Assembly (NCBI GenBank): GCA_025964715.1
Contig: JAOPYH010000213.1
Span: forward strand, 1 to 37,312
DNA from: Streptosporangiaceae bacterium
Lineage (GTDB): Bacteria > Actinomycetota > Actinomycetes > Streptosporangiales > Streptosporangiaceae
Reading direction: 5' to 3'
DNA length: 37,312 bases
Shown piece by piece: positions 31,239 to 37,312 of this stretch. Every line of letters starts with the position of its first letter. Position 1 is the first letter of the stretch. The translations under genes and the position numbers were made by a program. A model generated the notes under the pieces. It saw only the letters and a list, made by a program, of their open reading frames with translations, was not told where the DNA came from and made no database searches.

Positions 31239-32603
31239 ATGCGGAAAGTCCAGATCGGTGCAATTGCGGCGCCCGGAATCCTCGTCGCAGCTGCCCTAGT
31301 CCCCCTCGTCGCGACGACCCCCCAGATCAACGCGGTTCCGGTGGCCGCGGTCGACGTCTCCCACCCGGGTGAGACCGAGACCATCAGCGCGGCCTTCAAG
31401 CTGAAATGGCAGCCGACCGCCCCGCAGGCCCTCCAGGAGATCGACGGCCTGGTGGCCGACGGCACCCACGGCATCAAGACCACGTCGATGGCCACGGTCG
31501 CCGCGGACGGCGAGCACACACTGGCGTGGAAGACCGGCTGTTCCACCGACGCAGCGGCGGTGAACGGGCTGGACGGCAAGGTCACGATGGGCGCCTGGTG
31601 CTTCCCCAGCGACACCGCCAACACGTGGTTTCCGCAAGGCGTGGCCATCAGCCGCACGTCCACGCTGGACGGCGTAGTGCTGAGCTGGGACGACGAGAGC
31701 ACCCGCCGCACCCGCATCACCGTCGGGCCGCGCCCGGCCGTGGAGACAAGCGGGAAGTACCGCGTCGCGATGCTCGCCGTCCCGAGCCTGAGCGCTGCCG
31801 GGCGACTCATGGTCTCGGACGTGCGGCCGAAGCCGGTCTCGACTCAGGGGGTGGACGACCTCGGGCTGCACGCCGGCGGCATCGCCGTCGACGGCGACCG
31901 GCTCTATGTCGCCGACACCGCCGGCGGGTTCCGCGTTTTCAACCTGAAGAAGCCCTACGAAGTCCCCACGGGCAAGGACACCCTCGGCCTTGACCCGGGC
32001 GATGGCCAGTTCTACGCCCACCAGGCGAAGTACGCGTTGTTCGAGGAGGGCAGATATGTCTATGACTCCTCGGCCGGCACCTGTAAGAGCGACACGCTGG
32101 CACCGGACTCGCCGAGCCGTAACCTCTGCTTCAGCACCGTGTCCGTCGACCGCAGCTACCCCACGCCCGGCCTGGTCACCACGGAGTACCGGCGCACGTC
32201 CGGCGTCGTCGCCGGGAAGCCGGTACGGGTCGTCCGATGGCCACTCAACGCCGACGGCACCCTGAAGACCGATGCCGGCGGGGTCGTCACCTCCACGACG
32301 GTGTACGGGACGTACACCCCACGCATCCAAGGGGTCGTCGCGCACTACACCACCGGTCAGAAGACCAGCGTCTACTACGACACCTCGCTGTCGGCCTCGA
32401 GCGGCGAGGTGCTGGCCGGCACGATCTACAGCGACCGCGGCGGCCGGGACACCTGGAGCATCTCCGGCCCCAAGGGCGGTGAGTCCTTCGCCTTCGACCC
32501 GTACGCCGGGGGCGACCGGATCTGGAGCGTCACCGAGGCTCAGCACATGAGGATGCTGTTCTGGGTCTACCGCGACGAGCTGCAGCCGGCCTCCGACGAA
32601 TAA
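31239..32603 (+). CDS. Secreted protein of unknown function, beta-propeller-like
   Basis: A 454-residue exported protein. ATG 31239 has GAGG 5 nt before it and gives a signal peptide (MRKVQIGAIAAPGILVAAAL, cleavage probably near residue 33). An in-frame TTG 30 nt upstream would bury the signal. The mature part is strand-rich, with an HAGGIAVDGDRLYVADTAGGF segment typical of propeller blades and four Cys (CSTD, WCFPSD, TCKSD, NLCFS) that could form disulfides outside the cell. I cannot name a family or activity. It follows the SMR gene by 146 nt with its own promoter and converges on the BrkB-like gene. Confidence 0.8.
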   Translation: MRKVQIGAIAAPGILVAAALVPLVATTPQINAVPVAAVDVSHPGETETISAAFKLKWQPTAPQALQEIDGLVADGTHGIKTTSMATVAADGEHTLAWKTGCSTDAAAVNGLDGKVTMGAWCFPSDTANTWFPQGVAISRTSTLDGVVLSWDDESTRRTRITVGPRPAVETSGKYRVAMLAVPSLSAAGRLMVSDVRPKPVSTQGVDDLGLHAGGIAVDGDRLYVADTAGGFRVFNLKKPYEVPTGKDTLGLDPGDGQFYAHQAKYALFEEGRYVYDSSAGTCKSDTLAPDSPSRNLCFSTVSVDRSYPTPGLVTTEYRRTSGVVAGKPVRVVRWPLNADGTLKTDAGGVVTSTTVYGTYTPRIQGVVAHYTTGQKTSVYYDTSLSASSGEVLAGTIYSDRGGRDTWSISGPKGGESFAFDPYAGGDRIWSVTEAQHMRMLFWVYRDELQPASDE

Positions 32604-32605
32604 CG

Positions 32606-32637
32606 CCGAATTCTTCGGTTAGGCGGGCACGCGTGCC
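32606..32637. terminator. Two adjacent hairpins between convergent genes
   Basis: CCGAA-TTC-TTCGG (32606-32618) and the 12-bp perfect palindrome GGCACGCGTGCC (32626-32637) fill the 37-nt gap between the secreted protein (+) and the BrkB-like gene (-). They probably act as a bidirectional terminator. Confidence 0.5.
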
Positions 32638-32640
32638 ATG

Positions 32641-33627
32641 TCAGTCCCGGGGCTGGTCGAAGTCGACCTCGACATTTTCGAAGCCCTTGTGCCGTTCGGT
32701 TTCGGCGTAGGAGGTGTAGGCGCGCCGGTCGCCGGAGGTGAGGTCGACGTTGTCGGTGAAGGGGGTGAGCAGGCTGCGTGGCCACAGCCGATCCACGCGT
32801 ACGACGTTGATCTGCGCACCGATCACGAAGATAAGGGCGCCGAGGTAGATCCAGGTGAGCAAGCCCAGCACGATCCCGAACAGGCCGTAGGTCGCGGTGG
32901 CTCCTTTGAGTGTGTAGCCGAGCAGGAACGTGCCCGCCCACTGCAGCACCTGCCAGGTGACAGCGGCGGCGACGGCCCCCACGCGGACCTGCGCGCTGGT
33001 GAGAGAGCGGGCGGTCAGCACCCTGAACGCGGTCATGAAGAGCGTGATGTTGAGGGCGATGGCCAGGATGGTCGCGCCCACCCGTACGCCACTGCCGTAG
33101 GCGCCCGCGATGGCGCTCAAGGCCGACAGCACGGTGGCCGCGAGGACTCCGGCGCCGCCGACCGCCAGCAGCAGCAGGCTGCGAAGCCGTGCGGTGATCG
33201 GGTTGGGACGGGAGTTGCGCGGCACCCCCCACATCTTGTTCAGGGCGTTCTGGGTGGCCTGGATGACCCCGAGGCCGCCATAGACGCTGCCCAGGATCCC
33301 GGCGATCAGGCCCAGGACGCTGCCGTGGAACGAGTGGATGTTCGTGCCGATCTGGTCACCGATGACCGGGAACTGGGCCAACGCCGAATCGAGCACCCGT
33401 TGCTGCAGGCCTGGACTGTCCTGCAACCCGAAGCCCAAAGCGGTGACCAGCAGCAGCAACAGCGGGAACAGGGACACGAACCCGTAGTAAGTGATCAAGG
33501 CCGTGAGATAGCTGCCCTGATCATCGACGAACTTGTAGACCACGGCCAGCGGCAGACCCGCCCAGCGATGCCGCCGCTGAAAGGCGTCCACGCGGCCGAT
33601 CAACGACGGAAGAGAAGGATCATTCAC
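32641..33627 (-). CDS. YihY/virulence factor BrkB family membrane protein
   Basis: A 328-residue membrane protein with about six helices. The family blocks are visible: LITYYGFVSLFPLLLLLVTALGF, then VYGGLGVIQATQNALNKMWGVP and YGLFGIVLGLLTWIYLGALIFVIGAQIN. Proteins of this family are poorly understood; some have been called RNase BN by error, and a transport role is suspected. GTG 33627 is chosen because TATCTT lies 6 nt before it (leaderless pattern) and the family starts there; the frame runs on to 33801 without support. The C-terminal 50 residues are soluble. It is divergent from gene 33740. Confidence 0.9.
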   Translation of the reverse strand: MNDPSLPSLIGRVDAFQRRHRWAGLPLAVVYKFVDDQGSYLTALITYYGFVSLFPLLLLLVTALGFGLQDSPGLQQRVLDSALAQFPVIGDQIGTNIHSFHGSVLGLIAGILGSVYGGLGVIQATQNALNKMWGVPRNSRPNPITARLRSLLLLAVGGAGVLAATVLSALSAIAGAYGSGVRVGATILAIALNITLFMTAFRVLTARSLTSAQVRVGAVAAAVTWQVLQWAGTFLLGYTLKGATATYGLFGIVLGLLTWIYLGALIFVIGAQINVVRVDRLWPRSLLTPFTDNVDLTSGDRRAYTSYAETERHKGFENVEVDFDQPRD

Positions 33628-33633
33628 AGACGC

Positions 33634-33639
33634 AAGATA
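33634..33639 (-). promoter_or_regulatory. Leaderless -10 element of the BrkB-like gene
   Basis: On the minus strand TATCTT is followed by 6 nt and GTG 33627. There is no Shine-Dalgarno. Confidence 0.45.
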
Positions 33640-33739
33640 GACCCGGGGCCGGCGGGCCGGCGTGCTCGTAGCCGAGGAACCCCGCCTCACACGTCCAGGC
33701 CGGACCATAGGCGGCCCCATCGTGGGTACGAGGCCCCCG

Positions 33740-34891
33740 ATGAGCGATTCAGATCCCTCCAGGCCGGATGGGTCGTCGACTCGTGGGCAACCCATCGCCA
33801 TCGGGCTGCTCGCGGCACCGGGCCCGACGTGTCAGCTCGCCGAGCGCCTGGCCCGCGAGCTTCCCGACCTGCTCGAAGAGCGCTTCCCGGGACTCTCCTG
33901 GCGGATCGAGGTGAGGGTGGAATCGCGTGCCGGACCGGGCGGCGACAGCGACGATCTCATCCGGGTGGCGCGCCGGCTGCTGCTCATCCGGGAGTGGAGC
34001 CTGGCGATCTGCCTGACCGATCTCCCGCTGTATGTCGGCCGGCGTCCGGTGACCGCCCACGCCAGCGTCTCACTCGGGGTGGCGCTCGTTTCGGTTCCCG
34101 CACTCGGGGTGGTGGGCCTGGAGGACAGGCTCCGGCGGACCGCACTACGCCTGATCGAAGGGCTGCTCGGCGGGAGCGTCTCGGGGAAGCCGGCCGGTCG
34201 GGAGGGACGTGTCCGGTTACCCGACGCGTTGCGGGAGATCAGGTCTCCGGTGGGCCGGGCGGAGCGAGAAGGCGACCAGGCCGTCAGGTTCGTCGCCCCG
34301 ACCACGCTCGGCAACGTGCGGCTCCTCGCCGGCATGGTCCGGGCGAACCGGCCCTGGCGAGTGGTGGTGAGCTTGTCGCGCGCCCTGGTCAGCGCCCTTG
34401 GCATCGCCGCTTTCGCCCTCATTTCCCCGGGTGTCTGGCAGCTGGCCAACGACATGGGGGTTGCGAGGCTGGTGGGCGTGGCCGTCGGGTCCGTTCTCGC
34501 CATAGGCGGGTCCCTGATCATCGGGCACGGCCTGTGGGAGCGGAGCTCGGGACGCGAGTGGAGCGAAGAAGCACGGAGACGCATGCTCCTGTTCAACCTG
34601 ACGACCGTCATCACCGTCCTGATCGGGGTGCTCACCCTCTATCTGGCCCAACTGGCCATCGCCGCGGCCAGCGTGCTGGTTCTCATTCCGCCGCAGACGC
34701 TGCAGTCCGAGATCGGCCGTGCCATCGGCCTCGGCAACTACCTGGCGCTGGCGTGGCTCGCGACCTCCATGGCGATGGCCGGCGGCGCCCTCGGCGCCGT
34801 GCTCGAAGACAACGCCGCCGTCCGTGAAGCGGCCTACGGATACCGCCCAGAGGAGAGCGTCGAGATCGATGACGCCGAGGCCAGCGTTTAG
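33740..34891 (+). CDS. Multi-spanning membrane protein of unknown function with a soluble N-terminal domain
   Basis: A 383-residue protein. Residues 1-200 are soluble (AIGLLAAPGPTCQLAERLA, LLIREWSLAICLTDLPLYVG, HASVSLGVALVSVPALGVVG). Four or five membrane helices follow at about 207-236, 243-263, 285-317 (long, possibly two) and 331-355, with a short charged loop RSSGREWSEEARRR between. I do not recognise the family. ATG 33740 has GAGG 6 nt before it. It is divergent from the BrkB-like gene with 112 nt between them, so the two could share regulation. Immediately downstream is a methyltransferase remnant on the other strand. Confidence 0.75.
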   Translation: MSDSDPSRPDGSSTRGQPIAIGLLAAPGPTCQLAERLARELPDLLEERFPGLSWRIEVRVESRAGPGGDSDDLIRVARRLLLIREWSLAICLTDLPLYVGRRPVTAHASVSLGVALVSVPALGVVGLEDRLRRTALRLIEGLLGGSVSGKPAGREGRVRLPDALREIRSPVGRAEREGDQAVRFVAPTTLGNVRLLAGMVRANRPWRVVVSLSRALVSALGIAAFALISPGVWQLANDMGVARLVGVAVGSVLAIGGSLIIGHGLWERSSGREWSEEARRRMLLFNLTTVITVLIGVLTLYLAQLAIAAASVLVLIPPQTLQSEIGRAIGLGNYLALAWLATSMAMAGGALGAVLEDNAAVREAAYGYRPEESVEIDDAEASV

Positions 34892-34922
34892 CGGTGGGCC
34901 GACGATCCGATCCAGGCCAAGA

Positions 34923-35032
34923 CGAGACGTCCACTGCGGTGACATGCCCGAACGGAGCGCGGCGGCGAGCGCGAACCGCCCCGTCCCGGCCCCCAGATCC
35001 ACGATGGTCGAGGCGTCGGTCAGGCCATGGAA
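34923..35032 (-). pseudogene. Frameshifted remnant of a SAM-dependent methyltransferase
   Basis: On the minus strand one frame reads FHGLTDASTIVDLGAGTGRF and on to ALAAALRSG, class I methyltransferase motif I. After a one-base shift near 34947 it continues GHVTAVDVS, the acidic post-I motif. The two pieces joined match a normal methyltransferase N-terminal region, but the rest is absent: the left end meets the 33740 gene's stop region and the right end runs into the VOC gene. It is therefore a degraded fragment of about 110 nt with a probable 1-bp deletion. Confidence 0.7.
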
Positions 35033-35454
35033 GGCGAGCGGTCGTCGCGTTGGAGGAACTCCAGCCGGTTCCCGAGGTTGTCGAACGCGTACAACCGGCG
35101 GTGACCGGGGAAGTTGTCATCCCAGATCACCTCAACGTCCTTGGACGTCAGCCGCTCGGCCAGCAGGTCGAGGTCGGCGACCCGAATGCCGGGGTGCGCC
35201 TTGCGGGCGGGGCGGAAGTCGTGTTCCACACCCAGGTGGATCTCCAACGCGTCGGCGCGAACCCACAGACCGCCGCGGGCGGCGAGCACCGGCGGTTTCG
35301 TCAGCTCCACCATCCCGAGGACATCGACGTAGAACCGCCGGCACTCGTCCTCACTGCCCGCTGGAATGGCGAGCTGGACGTGGTGCAGGCCGTAGCCGAA
35401 GGACGACGTGTGATCGGGACCGTATCCCTGCGCTGACACCGGGTTCTCACTCAT
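35020..35454 (-). CDS. VOC-family protein (glyoxalase fold)
   Basis: A 144-residue protein with a disordered N-terminus of about 20 residues, then the VOC fold: GLHHVQLAIPAGSEDECRRFYVDVLGM, EIHLGVEHDFRPARKAHPGIRV and FDNLGNRLEFLQ. His 25 or His 26 and the Glu in RLEFLQ match metal positions of other members. The substrate is unknown. The last residues after LEFLQ (RDDRSPSMA) overlap, in another frame, the methyltransferase remnant, so the original end of the gene may have been altered by the deletion that destroyed the neighbour. Confidence 0.87.
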   Translation of the reverse strand: MSENPVSAQGYGPDHTSSFGYGLHHVQLAIPAGSEDECRRFYVDVLGMVELTKPPVLAARGGLWVRADALEIHLGVEHDFRPARKAHPGIRVADLDLLAERLTSKDVEVIWDDNFPGHRRLYAFDNLGNRLEFLQRDDRSPSMA

Positions 35455-35526
35455 CGCCGCACCCCATCTCGGTCACGCCCGATCGCGTGATCCGCACCTT
35501 ACCTCCGGGTGTTCTCCGCGATCCGG

Positions 35527-36720
35527 TCAGTCGCCGGGCTCCCACACCAGCGGGACATGGTCGATCCCGACGGTCCCCGCAGGCCAGTTCACCCGCGGCC
35601 GTACGCCCGGCGCCAGCTCGTACTCCGGGATGCGGCGATGCCACTCCTGCAGGACGAGCCTGAGCTCCATCCGGGCGAGGTGCACGCCCAGGCAGCGGTG
35701 CGGCCCGCCGCCGAAGGTCAGGTTCCGGTCCTGCCGGCCGAAGTCGATGCTGTCGGGGTTCCCGTGCACGGCCGCGTCCCGGTTGGCGGCACCGAGCGAG
35801 ACCATCACGGGGGTCCCGGCCGGGAGCGACCGGCCGTACAGCTCGGTGTCCGTGACGACCACCCTGCTGATGACGGGTACGGCCGGGTCGTAGCGGATCA
35901 GCTCCTCCACGGCGTCCGGGATGATCGACGGATCCGCGACGATCCGCCGCCGTAGGTCCGGTCGCGTGGCGAGCGTGGCGAACATGGTGCTGAGACTGCT
36001 CGTGACCGTGTCCAGCCCCGCGAGTACGAACAGGAAGCAGAGGCCGAGGATCTCGTCGTGGGACAGGGCCTCGTCGGAGTCGTCGGCCAGCAGGTTGGTC
36101 AGGACGTCCTCGCCAGTGCCGCTCGTGCGTACGGCGATGTGGTCGTTCAGGTATAGGTACAGCTCCGTCGCTCCCCGTACGGTCTCCGGCTTCGCCTCCG
36201 CCGGCGCCATCGTGAGGGCCACGGGATCGAGGATCGCGTCCTTCCAGCCGATGAGGCGGTCCCGGTCCTCGAGGGGAAGCCCGAACAGGGCGAGGAACGC
36301 GTCCGCGGGGAAGGGGACGGCGAGCTCCTCGACGACGTCGCAGGAGCCGCGCGCGATGAAGCCGTCGATGATGCCGGAGAGCTGGGCCCGCAGTGGCTCC
36401 AGGAGCCGCGCGGCGGTACGGGGAGTGAAGAACGGCTGGAGCACCCGGCGGACGCGGGTGTGGTCGGGCGGGTCGAGGGTCAGCGGGATCAACTGGAACG
36501 CGCTGCCGAGCGACTTGTAGGTCAACGCCGAGGAGAAGACGCCCGGCTCCTTCAGTGCCTGGTCGGCGGCGTCACGGCAGGTGAGGACGTATCCGTCCCC
36601 TGCCCGCGCCACCGGCCCCGCTTCGCAGAGGATGGCGTATCCCCGAGTGCGGTCGTCCGCCATCGGAAGCTCGTCGAGGTCCAGCAGATCATCCGGCTTG
36701 GGCGTCAGGTCCGCACTCAC
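35527..36720 (-). CDS. Cytochrome P450
   Basis: A 397-residue soluble bacterial P450, normal size. The I-helix oxygen-activation motif is AGLDTVTS, the K-helix ExxR is EELIR, and the heme-binding loop is FGGGPHRCLGVHLAR with the thiolate Cys. The substrate-recognition parts do not point to a known reaction. GTG 36720 has AGGGAG 5 nt before it. No ferredoxin or reductase is adjacent; the nearest ferredoxin gene is 17 kb away. It is divergent from the Gly-rich secreted protein gene. Confidence 0.95.
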   Translation of the reverse strand: MSADLTPKPDDLLDLDELPMADDRTRGYAILCEAGPVARAGDGYVLTCRDAADQALKEPGVFSSALTYKSLGSAFQLIPLTLDPPDHTRVRRVLQPFFTPRTAARLLEPLRAQLSGIIDGFIARGSCDVVEELAVPFPADAFLALFGLPLEDRDRLIGWKDAILDPVALTMAPAEAKPETVRGATELYLYLNDHIAVRTSGTGEDVLTNLLADDSDEALSHDEILGLCFLFVLAGLDTVTSSLSTMFATLATRPDLRRRIVADPSIIPDAVEELIRYDPAVPVISRVVVTDTELYGRSLPAGTPVMVSLGAANRDAAVHGNPDSIDFGRQDRNLTFGGGPHRCLGVHLARMELRLVLQEWHRRIPEYELAPGVRPRVNWPAGTVGIDHVPLVWEPGD

Positions 36721-37050
36721 GGAGGCTCCCTCATGCCCCTGCGATCGGGCACAGGAACCACGCCGGGGGTGGCGTGACTGCCTAGGGGCAAACCGGGCTA
36801 TTCCCGGCCGCCGTCCTCCGTACGCAGCCGGGTGAGTCCTGAGATGGCCTGGTGATGGCCGGGTTCGGCCACCTGAAAGATTACTTTTCTCGAAGTGTGT
36901 ATTGGGAGTATTTATACCTTTATCCGGTTAATTGGCGCTACTCTCGAAAATATTGTTCCCAATCAGCCGGTGACGAAACGCAGCAATGTTTCGCCATGAG
37001 TTCTGCGCGGGAACAGCAAAGGCATCAGAACACAGAGGGGGGTCATCCCC
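36721..37050. other. 330-nt divergent region with an AT-rich core and long inverted repeat
   Basis: Bases about 36880-36965 are strikingly AT-rich compared with everything around them. ATTGGGA (36901-36907) and TCCCAAT (36957-36963) are inverted copies; inside them TATTT and AAAATA extend the pairing loosely. TCTCGAA occurs twice, on either side of the left arm and before the right arm. The promoter of the Gly-rich gene must lie here, but I cannot fix a single -35/-10 pair. The remainder next to the P450 shows nothing notable. Confidence 0.5.
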
Positions 37051-37312
37051 ATGAAGAAATCAAAGAAAGCGCAGATTCTTCTCCCGTCTGTTGCACTTGC
37101 GGCAGTTCTTGGCATGTCCGGAACAGCCTCCGCGAGCCCGACCGAGCCCGTGCACACGAAGGTCCCCACGACGAGCGCCACTGCGCTCCCCGGCGATGAC
37201 GGCGGAGGCGGCGGAGGCGGCGGCGGCGGCGGCCGTGACGGTGGCGGAGGCGGCGGAGGCGGCGGCGGAGGCCGTGACGGCGGAGGCGGCGGCGGCGGTG
37301 GCGGCGGAGGCC
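37051..37312 (+). CDS. Secreted glycine-rich repeat protein, partial (3' end beyond right edge)
   Basis: The frame is open from ATG 37051 to the right edge, 87 codons. AGGGGGG lies 8 nt before ATG. A clear signal peptide (KKSKK, then a hydrophobic core LLPSVALAAVLGM, cleavage after ASA at about residue 29) is followed by a Thr/Pro-rich linker and, from residue 51, exact 13-residue units of eleven Gly plus Arg-Asp. Two full units and the Gly part of a third are visible, and the final base C fits the next Arg codon. The signal region uses AT-rich codons (AAA, TCA, ATT, CTT), unlike most genes here. The function is unknown; a surface or matrix structural role is a guess. Confidence 0.85.
   Translation, partial: MKKSKKAQILLPSVALAAVLGMSGTASASPTEPVHTKVPTTSATALPGDDGGGGGGGGGGGRDGGGGGGGGGGGRDGGGGGGGGGGG
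37201..37312 (+). repeat. 39-bp in-frame tandem repeat (Gly11-Arg-Asp)
   Basis: Units at 37201-37239, 37240-37278 and 37279 to the edge. Each is eleven Gly codons (GGC with interspersed GGA and GGT) then CGTGAC. The protein unit is exact, while synonymous third bases vary between copies. Confidence 0.92.

Noticed and set aside
37201..37312. Simple GGC/GGA low-complexity DNA or CRISPR-like repeat
   Set aside because: The 39-bp period is in frame, encodes an exact Gly11-Arg-Asp unit, follows a signal peptide, and has no spacers.

Overview
The window is high-GC DNA (roughly 70% by eye) from an actinomycete. Several features point that way: GTG and TTG starts, several starts 6-8 nt behind a TANNNT -10 hexamer (the leaderless pattern), a type II glutamine synthetase behind a GlnR-like site, an F420-type luciferase-family oxidoreductase, a PIG-L deacetylase of the mycothiol-enzyme kind, and actinobacterial families such as DUF6292, DUF6882 and DUF6458. 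A Streptosporangiales or Thermomonosporaceae-type organism fits, but this rests on recall, not on a search.

Layout. Bases 1-3.6 kb hold two paralogous GntR regulators (one cut by the left edge), a DUF6292 protein and an MFS exporter, all on the minus strand. 3.7-9.1 kb (+) holds a stand-alone class III cyclase-homology protein, aspartate-semialdehyde dehydrogenase, a secreted GH3 beta-N-acetylhexosaminidase and an M20 dipeptidase. 9.2-11.0 kb (-) is a translationally coupled pair: an unrecognised 236-aa protein and an XRE-HTH/M78 (ImmA/IrrE) metallopeptidase. 11.2-18.6 kb is a run of mostly single-gene units: FAD oxidoreductase, F420 oxidoreductase, DUF6882, GlnII, PIG-L deacetylase, MOSC protein, HIBADH-family reductase and VOC protein. 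18.7-21.7 kb has a small P450-type ferredoxin facing away from an acyl-CoA ligase and a LysR regulator. 21.7-27.5 kb has a DUF6458 membrane protein, a fatty-acid desaturase, a hypothetical, a coupled histidine kinase - response regulator - DUF4097 operon and two small genes. 27.5-32.6 kb (+) looks envelope-directed: MGDG-synthase-like glycosyltransferase, NodB deacetylase, membrane-anchored esterase, SMR pump and a secreted protein. 32.6-37.3 kb carries a YihY/BrkB membrane protein, a divergent multi-TM unknown, a frameshifted methyltransferase remnant beside a VOC gene, a cytochrome P450, and the start of a secreted protein built of exact Gly11-Arg-Asp repeats that runs off the right edge.

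The strongest non-coding signals are a parS-like ParB site (12330-12343), a cluster of four DnaA-box-like nonamers enclosing a perfect 37-nt palindrome (16316-16413), a four-box GlnR-like site before glnII (15304-15341) and a strong terminator hairpin between convergent genes (14159-14192). A parS-like site and a DnaA-box cluster within 4 kb of each other could mean that the window lies in the origin-side part of the chromosome, although no dnaA/dnaN or parAB genes are present.

Most neighbours do not form a single pathway. The clear functional units are the GntR/MFS group, the HTH-M78 module, the kinase-regulator-DUF4097 operon and the glycosyltransferase-deacetylase pair. No tRNA, rRNA, CRISPR array, transposase or integrase was seen.
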